From assembly GCA_934661735.1 (NCBI GenBank), contig CAKUJN010000043.1, positions 1 to 17,276 on the forward strand: a DNA stretch of 17,276 nt. Direction: 5' to 3'. Below are positions 1 to 6,411 of the stretch, in pieces. The stretch comes from an uncultured Oscillospiraceae bacterium (GTDB taxonomy: Bacteria > Bacillota > Clostridia > Oscillospirales > Oscillospiraceae). Each line of letters opens with the position of its first letter. Position 1 is the stretch's first letter. Made by a program: the position numbers and the translations under genes. The notes beneath the pieces were generated by a model, which ran no database searches, had not been told where the DNA came from, and was given only the letters and a program-made list of their open reading frames with translations.

Positions 1-192
1 ACATTGCAGCCAACACACGGAAATCCCTCTGCAAAGCTACACTACAGCGCCGCCTGCGTGGAACAACGCTCCCATCGACGATAGTTGCCACGCAGGGAAG
101 ATGGTAAAATACCCTGCCGTGGAAATAACAGGTCACCTACGCATTCGCCGATAGTGCACAGTATTTACGTTCTATTGTACATGTTTGTAGGG

Positions 193-212
193 GGCGGACG
201 AGCCTGTCCGCC
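193..212. repeat. Palindromic repeat, GGCGGAC type
   Basis: Arms GGCGGAC (193-199) and GTCCGCC (206-212) flank a 6-nt loop and are preceded by TGTAGGG. A diverged relative with the same TGTAG flank and GGCGGGC/GTCCGCC core lies at 10545-10577, upstream of the RF3 gene. Confidence 0.7.
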
Positions 213-239
213 TGAATATGGTTTTGGATACGTCTGTAG

Positions 240-261
240 GGGCCGATGCCTACATCGGCCC
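240..261. repeat. GGGCCGATG palindromic repeat, copy 1
   Basis: Perfect 9-bp arms GGGCCGATG (240-248) and CATCGGCCC (253-261) surround the loop CCTA. The element is preceded by CTGTAG. The copies at 316-337 and 655-676 have identical arms but a TGGG loop. Confidence 0.85.
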
Positions 262-315
262 GCGCAGTACGCACCGTTTTCACGGAAATCTGCGGCGAAT
301 TCGTCGGTTCCCAAC

Positions 316-337
316 GGGCCGATGTGGGCATCGGCCC
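316..337. repeat. GGGCCGATG palindromic repeat, copy 2
   Basis: Arms at 316-324 and 329-337 with loop TGGG are followed by CTACAG. That tail is the reverse complement of the CTGTAG before copy 1, so copies occur in both orientations. Confidence 0.85.
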
Positions 338-560
338 CTACAGGGTGCTGTGTATGAACGAAATTGGCTGAGTATTCCGGAAATGAGCAGAACCGAAATT
401 GATGCAGTCTGCCCGCAAATGCGTGTAGTACATTTGTCGGAACCATAAGCTATTGGAATGGTTGCAATTCTGCGCCCGAAGAGGGCGTTCAGGCCGCGGA
501 GCGGCCAAAAATTCGCGCGCGTCAGCGCGCAATATAACGCGTCCCAAGCGAATCTTTTTG

Positions 561-592
561 CCTACTTTTTCTGGCGCAACAGAAAAAGTAGG
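561..592. repeat. 12-bp perfect inverted repeat
   Basis: CCTACTTTTTCT (561-572) and AGAAAAAGTAGG (581-592) are perfect reverse complements around the 8-nt loop GGCGCAAC. The right arm is also the start of the tandem unit at 580-659, and AGAAAAAGTAGG recurs at 694-705. Confidence 0.8.
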
Positions 593-770
593 TCTGCGAA
601 GCAACGGTCGCGGCGTTGCCGCAAAAGAGGAAGTTCCGGTGAAAACCGGAAAAAGGGCCGATGTGGGCATCGGCCCCTACAGAGGGGCGCAACAGAAAAA
701 GTAGGCCGTCGGAGACACAGTTGCGGTGTCGCTGCAAAAGCGGCAGTCCGGTGAAACCGGAAAAAGGGCC
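580..770. repeat. Tandem ~80-bp units flanking a palindrome
   Basis: Two diverged direct copies (580-659 and 693-770) both run from CAGAAAAAGTAGG through a GCTGCAAAAG-like middle to CCGGTGAAA(A)CCGGAAAAAGGGCC. Palindrome copy 3 (655-676) sits between them. A fragment of the same unit (CAGAAAAAACAGTTCTGCGAAGCAAC) lies around 10598-10624 upstream of the RF3 gene, so the family is dispersed. Confidence 0.7.
655..676. repeat. GGGCCGATG palindromic repeat, copy 3
   Basis: Arms at 655-663 and 668-676 with loop TGGG are followed by CTACAG. The sequence is identical to copy 2 over the whole palindrome. Confidence 0.85.
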
Positions 771-799
771 CAGCCTACCGGCTGAGCCCTCCAGTTTTA

Positions 800-1162
800 T
801 TACATGCCGAAAAAATCACGGTTTGCCTTACTGTTGGCGACTGCGTACCAGACCAGCACCGCCATGACCAGCGCAAGCGGAACAAAATTCCACGGATACG
901 GCAGAAGCTTTTCCTCCAGTACGTCGTTGAGCATGAAAAACGCGCCGTACAGCGTGGTCGCCAGCGCCAGCACCAGCAGCCGCGGGCTGATAAACCGGAT
1001 ATATTCCTCCTCGTCCAGACAGTCGGAGATCTGCTTGTCCTTGGGAATCAGCAGCCCGTTTTTGAACAGCCGCTTTCCCATCGTCAGCTTCAGCCAGGTG
1101 TACAGACAGTAAAGTCCGCAGAGCAGCGAAATTCCATCCAGCAGCAGCGTTGTGTTATCCAT
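800..1162 (-). CDS. Small membrane protein of unknown function
   Basis: I do not recognise this 120-residue protein. It shows three likely membrane segments, at about residues 8-26, 62-80 and 90-108. A charged loop between the first two contains GKRLFKNG and the acidic run CLDEEEYIRFISP. The C-terminus is short and polar (NSKANRDFFGM). There is no signal-peptide cleavage site or catalytic motif. The ATG at 1162 is supported by AAAGGA about 8 nt upstream. It begins 27 nt after the stop of the gene at 1190-1567 on the same strand, so the two are probably co-transcribed. An inner-membrane location is inferred from hydropathy alone. A coding call is reasonable because the codon use matches the neighbours and the start signal is good. 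Confidence 0.65.
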   Translation of the reverse strand: MDNTTLLLDGISLLCGLYCLYTWLKLTMGKRLFKNGLLIPKDKQISDCLDEEEYIRFISPRLLVLALATTLYGAFFMLNDVLEEKLLPYPWNFVPLALVMAVLVWYAVANSKANRDFFGM

Positions 1163-1189
1163 GTTGTGATTCCTTTCTGATTTTGAAGC

Positions 1190-1567
1190 TCAGTTTCCGT
1201 GCTCGGAGTCGTCCGTCCGGTGCTCCGACTGCGCGTCCTCGCGCATCTGACGCAGGAAGCGGCGCGCCACGCCGACCAGCAGCACCACGCCGACGCCGGT
1301 AAACACAACCGCGCCGGCCAGCGCGATGATGGTATTCGTCGTCCAGCCTGTCTGCGGCAGGTCGCTTATCAGCCCGCTTGCCAGCTTGTACGCCAGATAC
1401 AGCAGATACCCGCCGCATGCCAGATGCAGCAGATTGCGCCGCGTCATGTCGCGTCCGTCGGCCACAGAGTTTTTCGGATGCTCCGTCTCCGGCGCATGCG
1501 CGGTCTCTGACGCCTCCGGCTGTACAGATGACTGCTCCTGAAGCTGATCGTGCTTTTCGTTTTCCAT
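1190..1567 (-). CDS. Small membrane protein with acidic polar N-terminus
   Basis: I do not recognise this 125-residue protein. Residues 1-42 are polar and rich in Glu, Gln, Ser and His, and probably disordered. Two likely membrane segments follow at about 46-66 and 78-101, separated by SDLPQTGWTTN. The C-terminal tail is charged (RRFLRQMREDAQSEHRTDDSEHGN). The ATG at 1567 has only a weak upstream G-rich stretch (AAGGGCGGG) as ribosome site. It lies about 100 nt after the end of nudC on the same strand with no clear hairpin between, so it could be read through from nudC. It is the likely first gene of a two-gene unit with the membrane protein at 800-1162. The LPQTGW stretch resembles an LPxTG sortase motif but lies between two membrane segments, so I do not read it as an anchor. 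Confidence 0.6.
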   Translation of the reverse strand: MENEKHDQLQEQSSVQPEASETAHAPETEHPKNSVADGRDMTRRNLLHLACGGYLLYLAYKLASGLISDLPQTGWTTNTIIALAGAVVFTGVGVVLLVGVARRFLRQMREDAQSEHRTDDSEHGN

Positions 1568-1670
1568 ACAAACACCCGCCCTTATCCCGTTTGTGTTTAT
1601 CTTACAACGCCGTCGGGCAAAAGAAAAGCCCCGCCGCCAAAAATTCCATAAATATTCACATATTCGCGGC

Positions 1671-2501
1671 CTATGCCTCGCCGCGGCGGAAGCGCTCGAT
1701 CATCTCTGCCGTCAGACTGATGTGCGTCGTGTCCTCGGGCAGCTCGCTGCGCGGGACCCACAGCGCCTCGGAAAGCTCGTCCTCCTGCACAGTGATTTTG
1801 TCGCTCCCGTCCAGCTCCGCGTAAAAGCCGAACAGCAGCGTGTCGGTAAAGACCCACGGCTGCGACTTGTAAAAGCGCAGATTCTTCACATGTACGCCGG
1901 TTTCCTCAAAAACCTCCCTGCGGACGGTTTCCTCAATCGGCTCGCCGATCTCGTTGAAGCCCGCGACCAGCGCGTAATGCTTGAACGGCCGGTCCTTATA
2001 CCGCGTCAGAAGCAGACGGTCGCCGTCGGAAACGGCCGCGATCACCGCCGGACAGATTTTCGGATAGATCGTGTTGCCGCAGGCGGGACAGACCATGGCC
2101 CGCTCGATTTTGCTGGGCGCGAGGGGGCTGCCGCAGCGGCCGCAGAAGCGGTTGGCGTCATACCAGCGCGACAGACTCTCCGCCGCCGCGCAGGCAAACA
2201 GCGTCTCGTCGCGGTGACAGCCGCGCAGGCGGCTGGTCGGCAGATATGTAAAGTCGCCGTTTTCCTCCGGCGCGCCGCCGTCCTGCATCAGATAGTATGC
2301 CCGATTGTCAATGGAAAACAGATATTGCAGCCGTTCCGGCCGCCGTGCAAGCTCGCGCAGCTCCGGCAGGCGCAGCACGCCGCCGCCGTCGTGGACATAT
2401 AATGTGCGCTCGGGGGAAAAATACAGAACGAAATCCTCCGCCTCCGCCGCGCGGAATGACATTTCGTTGTGATAGATGTGCGGTGCGATGTCCTGAATCA
2501 T
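1671..2501 (-). CDS. nudC: NAD(+)/NADH diphosphatase, NudC-type Nudix hydrolase
   Basis: The family hydrolyses NADH/NAD to NMN(H) and AMP in the cytosol and in some bacteria removes the NAD cap from RNA 5' ends. The 276-residue protein has the family layout: an N-terminal domain (about 1-115), a four-cysteine zinc ribbon (C120, C123, C138, C141), and a Nudix box at 181-203 beginning GFNEIGEP with the core REVFEETGV. After the box comes SQPWVFTDT (213-221). The textbook NudC signature here is SQPWPFPxS, so only SQPW is kept, which leaves substrate preference open. The start at 2501 has AGGAGG 7 nt upstream. Its ATGA overlaps the stop of the upstream alanyl-tRNA editing gene, so the pair is translationally coupled. 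The length is close to E. coli NudC (257). Confidence 0.92.
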   Translation of the reverse strand: MIQDIAPHIYHNEMSFRAAEAEDFVLYFSPERTLYVHDGGGVLRLPELRELARRPERLQYLFSIDNRAYYLMQDGGAPEENGDFTYLPTSRLRGCHRDETLFACAAAESLSRWYDANRFCGRCGSPLAPSKIERAMVCPACGNTIYPKICPAVIAAVSDGDRLLLTRYKDRPFKHYALVAGFNEIGEPIEETVRREVFEETGVHVKNLRFYKSQPWVFTDTLLFGFYAELDGSDKITVQEDELSEALWVPRSELPEDTTHISLTAEMIERFRRGEA

Positions 2502-3655
2502 ACGTCTGCCTCCTGCGCGAAAAACGCACGGATCTCCGCCTCATCGGCCTGAACGGAGCCCTGTACAAAATTCGGTTTTCCGCCGCCGCGGCCGCGCAGC
2601 GCGGCGTTCATGCGCAGCGTCAGCTCGCGCAGAGCGCCGTTTTCCTGTCCGATGTAATACTGATAGCCCTGCGCGCTCTGCGTAAACACGGCGCAGCGCC
2701 CGCCGCAGCAGGCCATGATCTCCGTCGTCAGCAGCCGCAGCGCGTCGGGACTCAGCCCGCTTTCAAACAGCAGCACGTTTCCCGCGCTGCAATAGCGTTC
2801 CTTTTTCTCCGCAATCACGCGCCGCTCAAGCTGTACGCAGCGCAGCTTCAGCTGCGCCTGCTCGTCCAGCAGCCGCTGCACCGCGGCCGCCGTCTGCGGC
2901 GCCTTTGCCGAAAGCAGAACGGAATTCTGCCGGTTCTGCTCGACCAGCGTGCAGACATGGCTGTACGCCCGTTCGCCGCACAGCAGCTCCAGCCGCACGC
3001 CGTCGTGGAATTTCTGACAGGAGAAGATTTTGATCAGGCCGATTTCGCCCGTCCGCGCGACGTGCGTGCCGCAGCACGCGCAGATATCCACGCCGGGGAA
3101 CGTGACGATGCGCACCTCGCCCGTCAGCTCTTTTTTGCTCCGGTACGGAATGGTTTTCAGCGTTTCGGCATCCGGCCAGCTGATTTCCACCGGCAGATTG
3201 CGCCAGACAGCCTCGTTTGCCTCGCGCTCAATCTGCCGCAGATCGTCCGGCGTCAGCATACCGGAAAAGTCGATGGTCGTCATCTCCGCGCCCATGTGGA
3301 AGCCCACGTTTTCATAGCCGAAGCGGCGGTGGATGATGCCGCTGACCAGATGCTCGCCGCTGTGCAGCTGCATCAGGGAAAAGCGCCGCGCCCAGTCAAG
3401 CTCGCCCTGCACCGTCCGGCCCTCGGCCAGCGGCGCGTCGCAGTAGTGGACAATCTGTCCGCCGCGCTCGTGCGTGTCGGTGACGCGCACGCCTGAAAGC
3501 GTGCCGGTGTCGCCGGCCTGTCCGCCGCCCTCGGGATAAAATGCCGTCCGGTCGAGGATGACGTCATAGCCGTGCTTTCCCGCCGCACAGGAGACGACCG
3601 TCGCCGTAAAGCTCCGGATGTGCGAATCCTGATAATAGAGTTTCTCCGTCTGCAT
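2498..3655 (-). CDS. AlaX-type alanyl-tRNA editing protein with DHHA1 domain
   Basis: The family hydrolyses mischarged Ser-tRNA(Ala) or Gly-tRNA(Ala) in trans, backing up alanyl-tRNA synthetase. The 385-residue protein matches the long AlaX form. A beta-barrel-like N-terminus with FYPEGGGQAGDTG (39-51) is followed by the editing core. The zinc-site motifs are HSGEH (H98, H102) and CCGTH (C194, H198). A helical linker spans about 235-290. The C-terminal DHHA1 domain has GRGGGKPNFVQGS (355-367), the glycine-rich signature also found at the end of AlaRS. There is no aminoacylation domain, so this is not a truncated AlaRS. The ATG at 3655 has CGGAGA 8 nt upstream, and an extended -10 lies at 3687-3695. 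It overlaps nudC by 4 nt and is the first gene of that operon. Confidence 0.9.
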   Translation of the reverse strand: MQTEKLYYQDSHIRSFTATVVSCAAGKHGYDVILDRTAFYPEGGGQAGDTGTLSGVRVTDTHERGGQIVHYCDAPLAEGRTVQGELDWARRFSLMQLHSGEHLVSGIIHRRFGYENVGFHMGAEMTTIDFSGMLTPDDLRQIEREANEAVWRNLPVEISWPDAETLKTIPYRSKKELTGEVRIVTFPGVDICACCGTHVARTGEIGLIKIFSCQKFHDGVRLELLCGERAYSHVCTLVEQNRQNSVLLSAKAPQTAAAVQRLLDEQAQLKLRCVQLERRVIAEKKERYCSAGNVLLFESGLSPDALRLLTTEIMACCGGRCAVFTQSAQGYQYYIGQENGALRELTLRMNAALRGRGGGKPNFVQGSVQADEAEIRAFFAQEADV

Positions 3656-3686
3656 GGTATTCTCTCCGTTTGCTGAATTTTACGCT

Positions 3687-3695
3687 ATTCTATCA
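3687..3695 (-). promoter_or_regulatory. Extended -10 promoter for the alaX-like/nudC operon
   Basis: On the minus strand this reads TGATAGAAT, an extended TGn-TAGAAT -10 element about 32 nt upstream of the start codon. No good -35 is visible at the right distance. Confidence 0.45.
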
Positions 3696-3756
3696 CATTT
3701 TGCGCATAAATGGAATCCCGCCGCGCCAATTACCCGCCTGTCCGGCGGTTTTCAGG

Positions 3757-3785
3757 TTGACAAACCGCATCCGCGGGTCTAAAAT
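3757..3785 (+). promoter_or_regulatory. Sigma-A promoter for mgtE leader
   Basis: TTGACA (3757-3762) and TAAAAT (3780-3785) are separated by exactly 17 bp, a near-consensus housekeeping promoter. Transcription would begin near 3792, giving mgtE an untranslated leader of roughly 214 nt. Confidence 0.75.
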
Positions 3786-3859
3786 TGAGAATGGAAGTCT
3801 GTGCGGCATGCCGCGCGGTTTTCCGCATTCTGATCTGACCCGAAAAGGAGGGAAACACA

Positions 3860-3949
3860 ATGGACGCAGGAAGTAGTAACGGCACATCGGCAGGCCGAAG
3901 TCGTACCGGAAGCAAGCCGCCTTCATGCGTGCTGTTTCCCTGCTGCTGA
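3860..3949 (+). CDS. 29-residue leader peptide upstream of mgtE
   Basis: A short frame starts at ATG 3860 and stops at TGA 3947-3949. Its ribosome site (AAAAGGAGGG, GGAGG 8 nt before ATG) is as strong as any in the window. The peptide opens MDAGSSNGTS, has a basic middle (GRSRTGSK), a Pro-Pro pair at residues 20-21, and ends CVLFPCC. It has no membrane segment and no family I recognise. It lies 56 nt before the mgtE start inside the mgtE leader, so a regulatory role (translation sensing, as with the proline-rich MgtL leader of enterobacterial mgtA) is more likely than a free protein function. That role is inference. The conserved entity could instead be the RNA structure, with the frame incidental. 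Confidence 0.55.
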   Translation: MDAGSSNGTSAGRSRTGSKPPSCVLFPCC

Positions 3950-3997
3950 TATGCCTGTCAGTTGCCCTTACTTCCTAAGAAACATCAATTTAGGAGG
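3868..3997 (+). promoter_or_regulatory. mgtE: Candidate translational switch in the mgtE leader
   Basis: Segment 3969-3976 (TACTTCCT) is a perfect complement of 3868-3875 (AGGAAGTA) within codons 3-6 of the leader ORF. Further nested complements are 3881-3884 with 3963-3966 and 3891-3895 with 3953-3957. The overlapping segment 3971-3978 (CTTCCTAA) can instead pair with 3990-3997 (TTAGGAGG; 8 bp, one G-U), which is the mgtE ribosome site. The two pairings exclude each other, so ribosome position on the leader ORF, or ion-dependent folding, could decide whether mgtE is translated. I see no M-box consensus. The pairing is seen in sequence; the function is inferred. Confidence 0.45.
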
Positions 3998-4005
3998 AAA
4001 GGCTC

Positions 4006-5382
4006 ATGGCAGAACTGCAATTTTCATTGCGCAACACGCTTCTCAAGCTGCTGGAGGAGAAGCGCTATTACTCGCTGCGGGATCTGTTCAACACCATGAA
4101 TCCCGCGGATATCGCCGCCGTGTTCGAGGATATCGACGAGGCGCGGCTGCCGCTGCTGTTCCGGCTTTTGCCCAAGGAGCTGGCGGCGGAAACATTTGTC
4201 GAGATGGAGCCGGAGCTTCAGGAGCTTCTGATCCGCGGCTTCTCGGACTCCGAGCTGAAGGAGGTCATCGACGAGCTGTACGTCGACGACGCGGTTGACA
4301 TTGTCGAGGAAATGCCCGCGAATGTCGTACAGCGGATTCTGACGCAGGCCGAGCCGGAAATGCGCAAGCAGATCAATGAGATCCTGCGCTATCCCGAGGA
4401 TTCCGCTGGCTCGATCATGACGACGGAATACGTCTCTCTGCGTCCGAACATGACCGTGGAGGAGGCCATTTTGCGCATCCGCCGCACGGGCATCGACAAG
4501 GAGACCATCTACACCTGCTATGTCACGCGCGGACATAAGCTGATCGGCCTTGTCACGGTCAAGGATCTGCTTTTGTGCGAGGATGACGAGGCGTCGATCG
4601 AGTCGATCATGCAGGAGCATGTGATTTCGGTCAACACGCTGGACGATCAGGAACAGGTCGCCCAGATGTTCTCAAAGTACAATTTTCTCGCGCTTCCGGT
4701 TGTCGACACGGAAAACCGTCTGGTCGGCATCATCACCTTCGACGACGCCATGGACGTCATGGAGGACGAGACGACCGAGGACATGGAAAAGATGGCGGCC
4801 ATGCTGCCGTCCGACCATCCGTATATGCGTTCGTCCCCGTTTGAAATCTGGAAGAACCGTATTCCGTGGCTTCTGCTGCTGATGATTTCCGCAACGCTGA
4901 CGGGACTGGTCATCTCCAGATTTGAAAATGCGCTGGGCGTGCTGCCGTGCCTGACGGCGTTTATCCCCATGCTGATGGACACCGGCGGCAACGCCGGCTC
5001 ACAGGCCAGCGTCACCGTCATCCGCGGCATTGGTCTGGGCGAGATTGAATTCAGCGATCTGTTCCGGATTATCTGGAAGGAAATCCGCGTGGCGGTGCTG
5101 TGCGGCATATGCCTTGCCGTGGCGTGCTTTGCCAAGGTCATGCTGGTCGATCATCTGCTGATGCACAACGACAGCGTCAGCACCACGGTCGCGCTGGTCG
5201 TGTGCCTGTCGCTTGCGCTGACGGTGTTCCTTGCAAAGCTGGTCGGCTGCACGCTGCCGCTGCTGGCGAAGAAGCTGGGCTTTGACCCCGCGGTCATGGC
5301 CTCGCCGCTGATCACGACGATGGTGGACTTCCTTTCGCTGTTGATTTATTTCACAATCGCCGTCTCTCTGCTGCATATCTGA
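4006..5382 (+). CDS. mgtE: MgtE magnesium transporter
   Basis: MgtE is a dimeric, Mg2+-gated Mg2+ channel of the cytoplasmic membrane. The 458 residues follow the family plan: a helical N-terminal domain (about 1-128), tandem CBS domains (about 132-255; YPEDSAGSIMT at 129-139 and GIITFDDAMDVMEDE at 241-255), a connecting helix, and a five-helix membrane domain (about 284-456). The first membrane loop carries PMLMDTGGNAGSQ (321-333). The last helices carry FDPAVMASPLITTMVD, where D441 matches the pore aspartate of the family. The ATG at 4006 has AGGAGG 8 nt upstream, and that site can be masked by a leader helix (3971-3978 with 3990-3997). The gene has its own promoter at 3757-3785 and ends at a GC hairpin. 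Length is normal and nothing is missing. Confidence 0.96.
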   Translation: MAELQFSLRNTLLKLLEEKRYYSLRDLFNTMNPADIAAVFEDIDEARLPLLFRLLPKELAAETFVEMEPELQELLIRGFSDSELKEVIDELYVDDAVDIVEEMPANVVQRILTQAEPEMRKQINEILRYPEDSAGSIMTTEYVSLRPNMTVEEAILRIRRTGIDKETIYTCYVTRGHKLIGLVTVKDLLLCEDDEASIESIMQEHVISVNTLDDQEQVAQMFSKYNFLALPVVDTENRLVGIITFDDAMDVMEDETTEDMEKMAAMLPSDHPYMRSSPFEIWKNRIPWLLLLMISATLTGLVISRFENALGVLPCLTAFIPMLMDTGGNAGSQASVTVIRGIGLGEIEFSDLFRIIWKEIRVAVLCGICLAVACFAKVMLVDHLLMHNDSVSTTVALVVCLSLALTVFLAKLVGCTLPLLAKKLGFDPAVMASPLITTMVDFLSLLIYFTIAVSLLHI

Positions 5383-5388
5383 CAGGAT

Positions 5389-5419
5389 ACCGCCATGCCG
5401 CGCCGCGGCATGGCGGTTT
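5389..5419 (+). terminator. Hairpin terminator after mgtE
   Basis: ACCGCCATGCC (5389-5399) and GGCATGGCGGT (5407-5417) form an 11-bp stem with a GC-rich 7-nt loop, starting 6 nt after the mgtE stop. The T-run is only TTT, so termination may be partial. Confidence 0.6.
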
Positions 5420-5518
5420 CACATATGGAACCGAATCGCGCGCCGCGGAAGCATTTTGCGAACAAAAATGCGAACTGCGCTGCGCTGGCGCCGCCTGTTT
5501 CAAAAACGAAAAAAGCGC

Positions 5519-5549
5519 TTGACTCTGCCACTGTGTCAGGCATTATACT
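5519..5549 (+). promoter_or_regulatory. MerR-type promoter with operator in a 19-bp spacer
   Basis: TTGACT (5519-5524) and TATACT (5544-5549) are separated by 19 bp, longer than the usual 17. Within the spacer lies the imperfect dyad CTGCCAC-T-GTGTCAG (5525-5539, one mismatch). Over-long spacers with a central dyad are the classic target of MerR-family activators, which twist the DNA to realign the two boxes. Its place just upstream of the MerR gene suggests autoregulation. Confidence 0.7.
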
Positions 5550-5587
5550 CGGACCGAGCTCAAAAAATCAGACACGGAGGTACCGCC

Positions 5588-6403
5588 ATGCTGAAAATCG
5601 GAGAATTTTCAAAGCTGTCCAGAGTCAGCGTCCGCATGCTGCGCCACTATGACGAAATCGGGCTGCTCAAGCCCGTGCACATCGACCGCTTCACCGACTA
5701 CCGCTATTATGCCGCAGACCAACTGCCCACGATCGGGCGCATCAGCGCACTGAAGGACATGGGCTTCCGTCTGGCGGAGATTGCGCAGATTCTGTGCGTC
5801 TACGACGACCGCGAAAGGCTGGATCAGTATCTTGCCGCGCGGCAGACGGAGCTGGAGGCGCTGCGCGAGGATACGGCGCAGAAGCTGCTGCTTCTGGACA
5901 CAGCCCGCAAACGGCTGAGAAAGGAAGAAAAAATGAAATACAATGTAAATATCCGCACCCTGCCCGAACGTTATGCCGCGTGCGTACACATGACCATTCC
6001 GCGCTATGAGGACGAGGGCATGGCCTGGAGCGTCCTGTGCGCCGAAACGGACGCGCTGCACCTCGTCCCCGACGACCCGTGCTATTGCAGCGTCACATTT
6101 CTGGATGGCGAGTACCGCGAGACAAATGTGGAGGTCGAGGCGCAGAAAACGGTCAAAGGCCGCTATCCCGACACCGAGCATGTCCGTTTCAAAACGCTCC
6201 CGCCCGTGACCTATGCCGGCTGCACCTTCCGCGGCAGCTATGCGCAGATCACAGACGTGTATGCGGCGCTGAGCGCATGGATCGAATCGAACGGCTATGA
6301 ATGCTGCGGCCCGATGTTCAATATCTACCACGTCAGCCCGCACGAAACGTCAAATCCCGAGGAATTCGTCACCGAGGCATGCTTCCCCGTCCGGAGGAAG
6401 TAA
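5588..6403 (+). CDS. MerR-family regulator with GyrI-like effector domain
   Basis: This 271-residue protein has a winged helix-turn-helix of MerR type at 1-70. Signature stretches are LKIGEFSKLSRVSVRMLRHYDEIGLL and, in the wing, FTDYRYY. A coiled-coil dimer helix follows at about 73-115, then a GyrI-like/BmrR-C ligand pocket at 117-271 (VEVEAQKTVKG, CTFRGSYAQITDVYAALSAWI, PHETSNPEEFVTEACFPV). This architecture matches BmrR-like sensors of hydrophobic drugs that activate efflux genes. No transporter lies next to it here, so its target may be itself or distant. I chose ATG 5588 because ACGGAGG lies 7 nt upstream and because MLKIGEFSK is the usual MerR start. The frame is open further upstream to 5456, but that would place coding sequence over the promoter. 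Confidence 0.9.
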   Translation: MLKIGEFSKLSRVSVRMLRHYDEIGLLKPVHIDRFTDYRYYAADQLPTIGRISALKDMGFRLAEIAQILCVYDDRERLDQYLAARQTELEALREDTAQKLLLLDTARKRLRKEEKMKYNVNIRTLPERYAACVHMTIPRYEDEGMAWSVLCAETDALHLVPDDPCYCSVTFLDGEYRETNVEVEAQKTVKGRYPDTEHVRFKTLPPVTYAGCTFRGSYAQITDVYAALSAWIESNGYECCGPMFNIYHVSPHETSNPEEFVTEACFPVRRK

Positions 6404-6411
6404 GCTCCGCC

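Larger units (their letters stand above)
1..799. other. Gene-free, repeat-rich intergenic region
   Basis: I see no credible gene here. Open frames are short, run in several frames at once and pass through palindromes. The stretch holds a hairpin at 53-96 (9-bp arms 53-61 and 88-96), a GGCGGAC palindrome (193-212), three GGGCCGATG/CATCGGCCC palindromes (240-261, 316-337, 655-676), GC palindromes at 492-506 and 515-530, a 12-bp inverted repeat at 561-592, and a tandem pair of about 80-bp units at 580-659 and 693-770. This looks like a landing zone for dispersed intergenic elements. A non-coding RNA cannot be excluded. Confidence 0.7.

Noticed and set aside
85..357. Short open frames in the first 800 bases
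   Set aside because: They overlap on both strands, read through palindromic repeats and have no ribosome sites or recognisable products.
193..676. CRISPR array from the repeated palindromes
   Set aside because: Copies are irregularly spaced, occur in both orientations and recur far away at 10545. There are no unique spacers of constant length and no cas genes.
1381..1490. LPQTG in the unknown membrane protein as a sortase signal
   Set aside because: The motif lies between two membrane segments and not before a C-terminal hydrophobic/positive tail, so it does not fit a sorting signal.
1593..2402. 269-codon plus-strand frame opposite nudC
   Set aside because: It is antisense to a gene with a clear Nudix box and zinc ribbon, and its product is Arg/Ala/Gln-rich with no recognisable domain.
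3786..4005. M-box (Mg2+) riboswitch upstream of mgtE
   Set aside because: I looked for the conserved M-box blocks and did not find them. The stretch is better described as a small ORF with alternative helices. A covariance-model search would settle it.
3951..4298. 115-codon plus-strand frame overlapping the start of mgtE
   Set aside because: It runs out of frame through the mgtE coding sequence and turns into Gly/Ala/Arg repeats. It has no ribosome site of its own.
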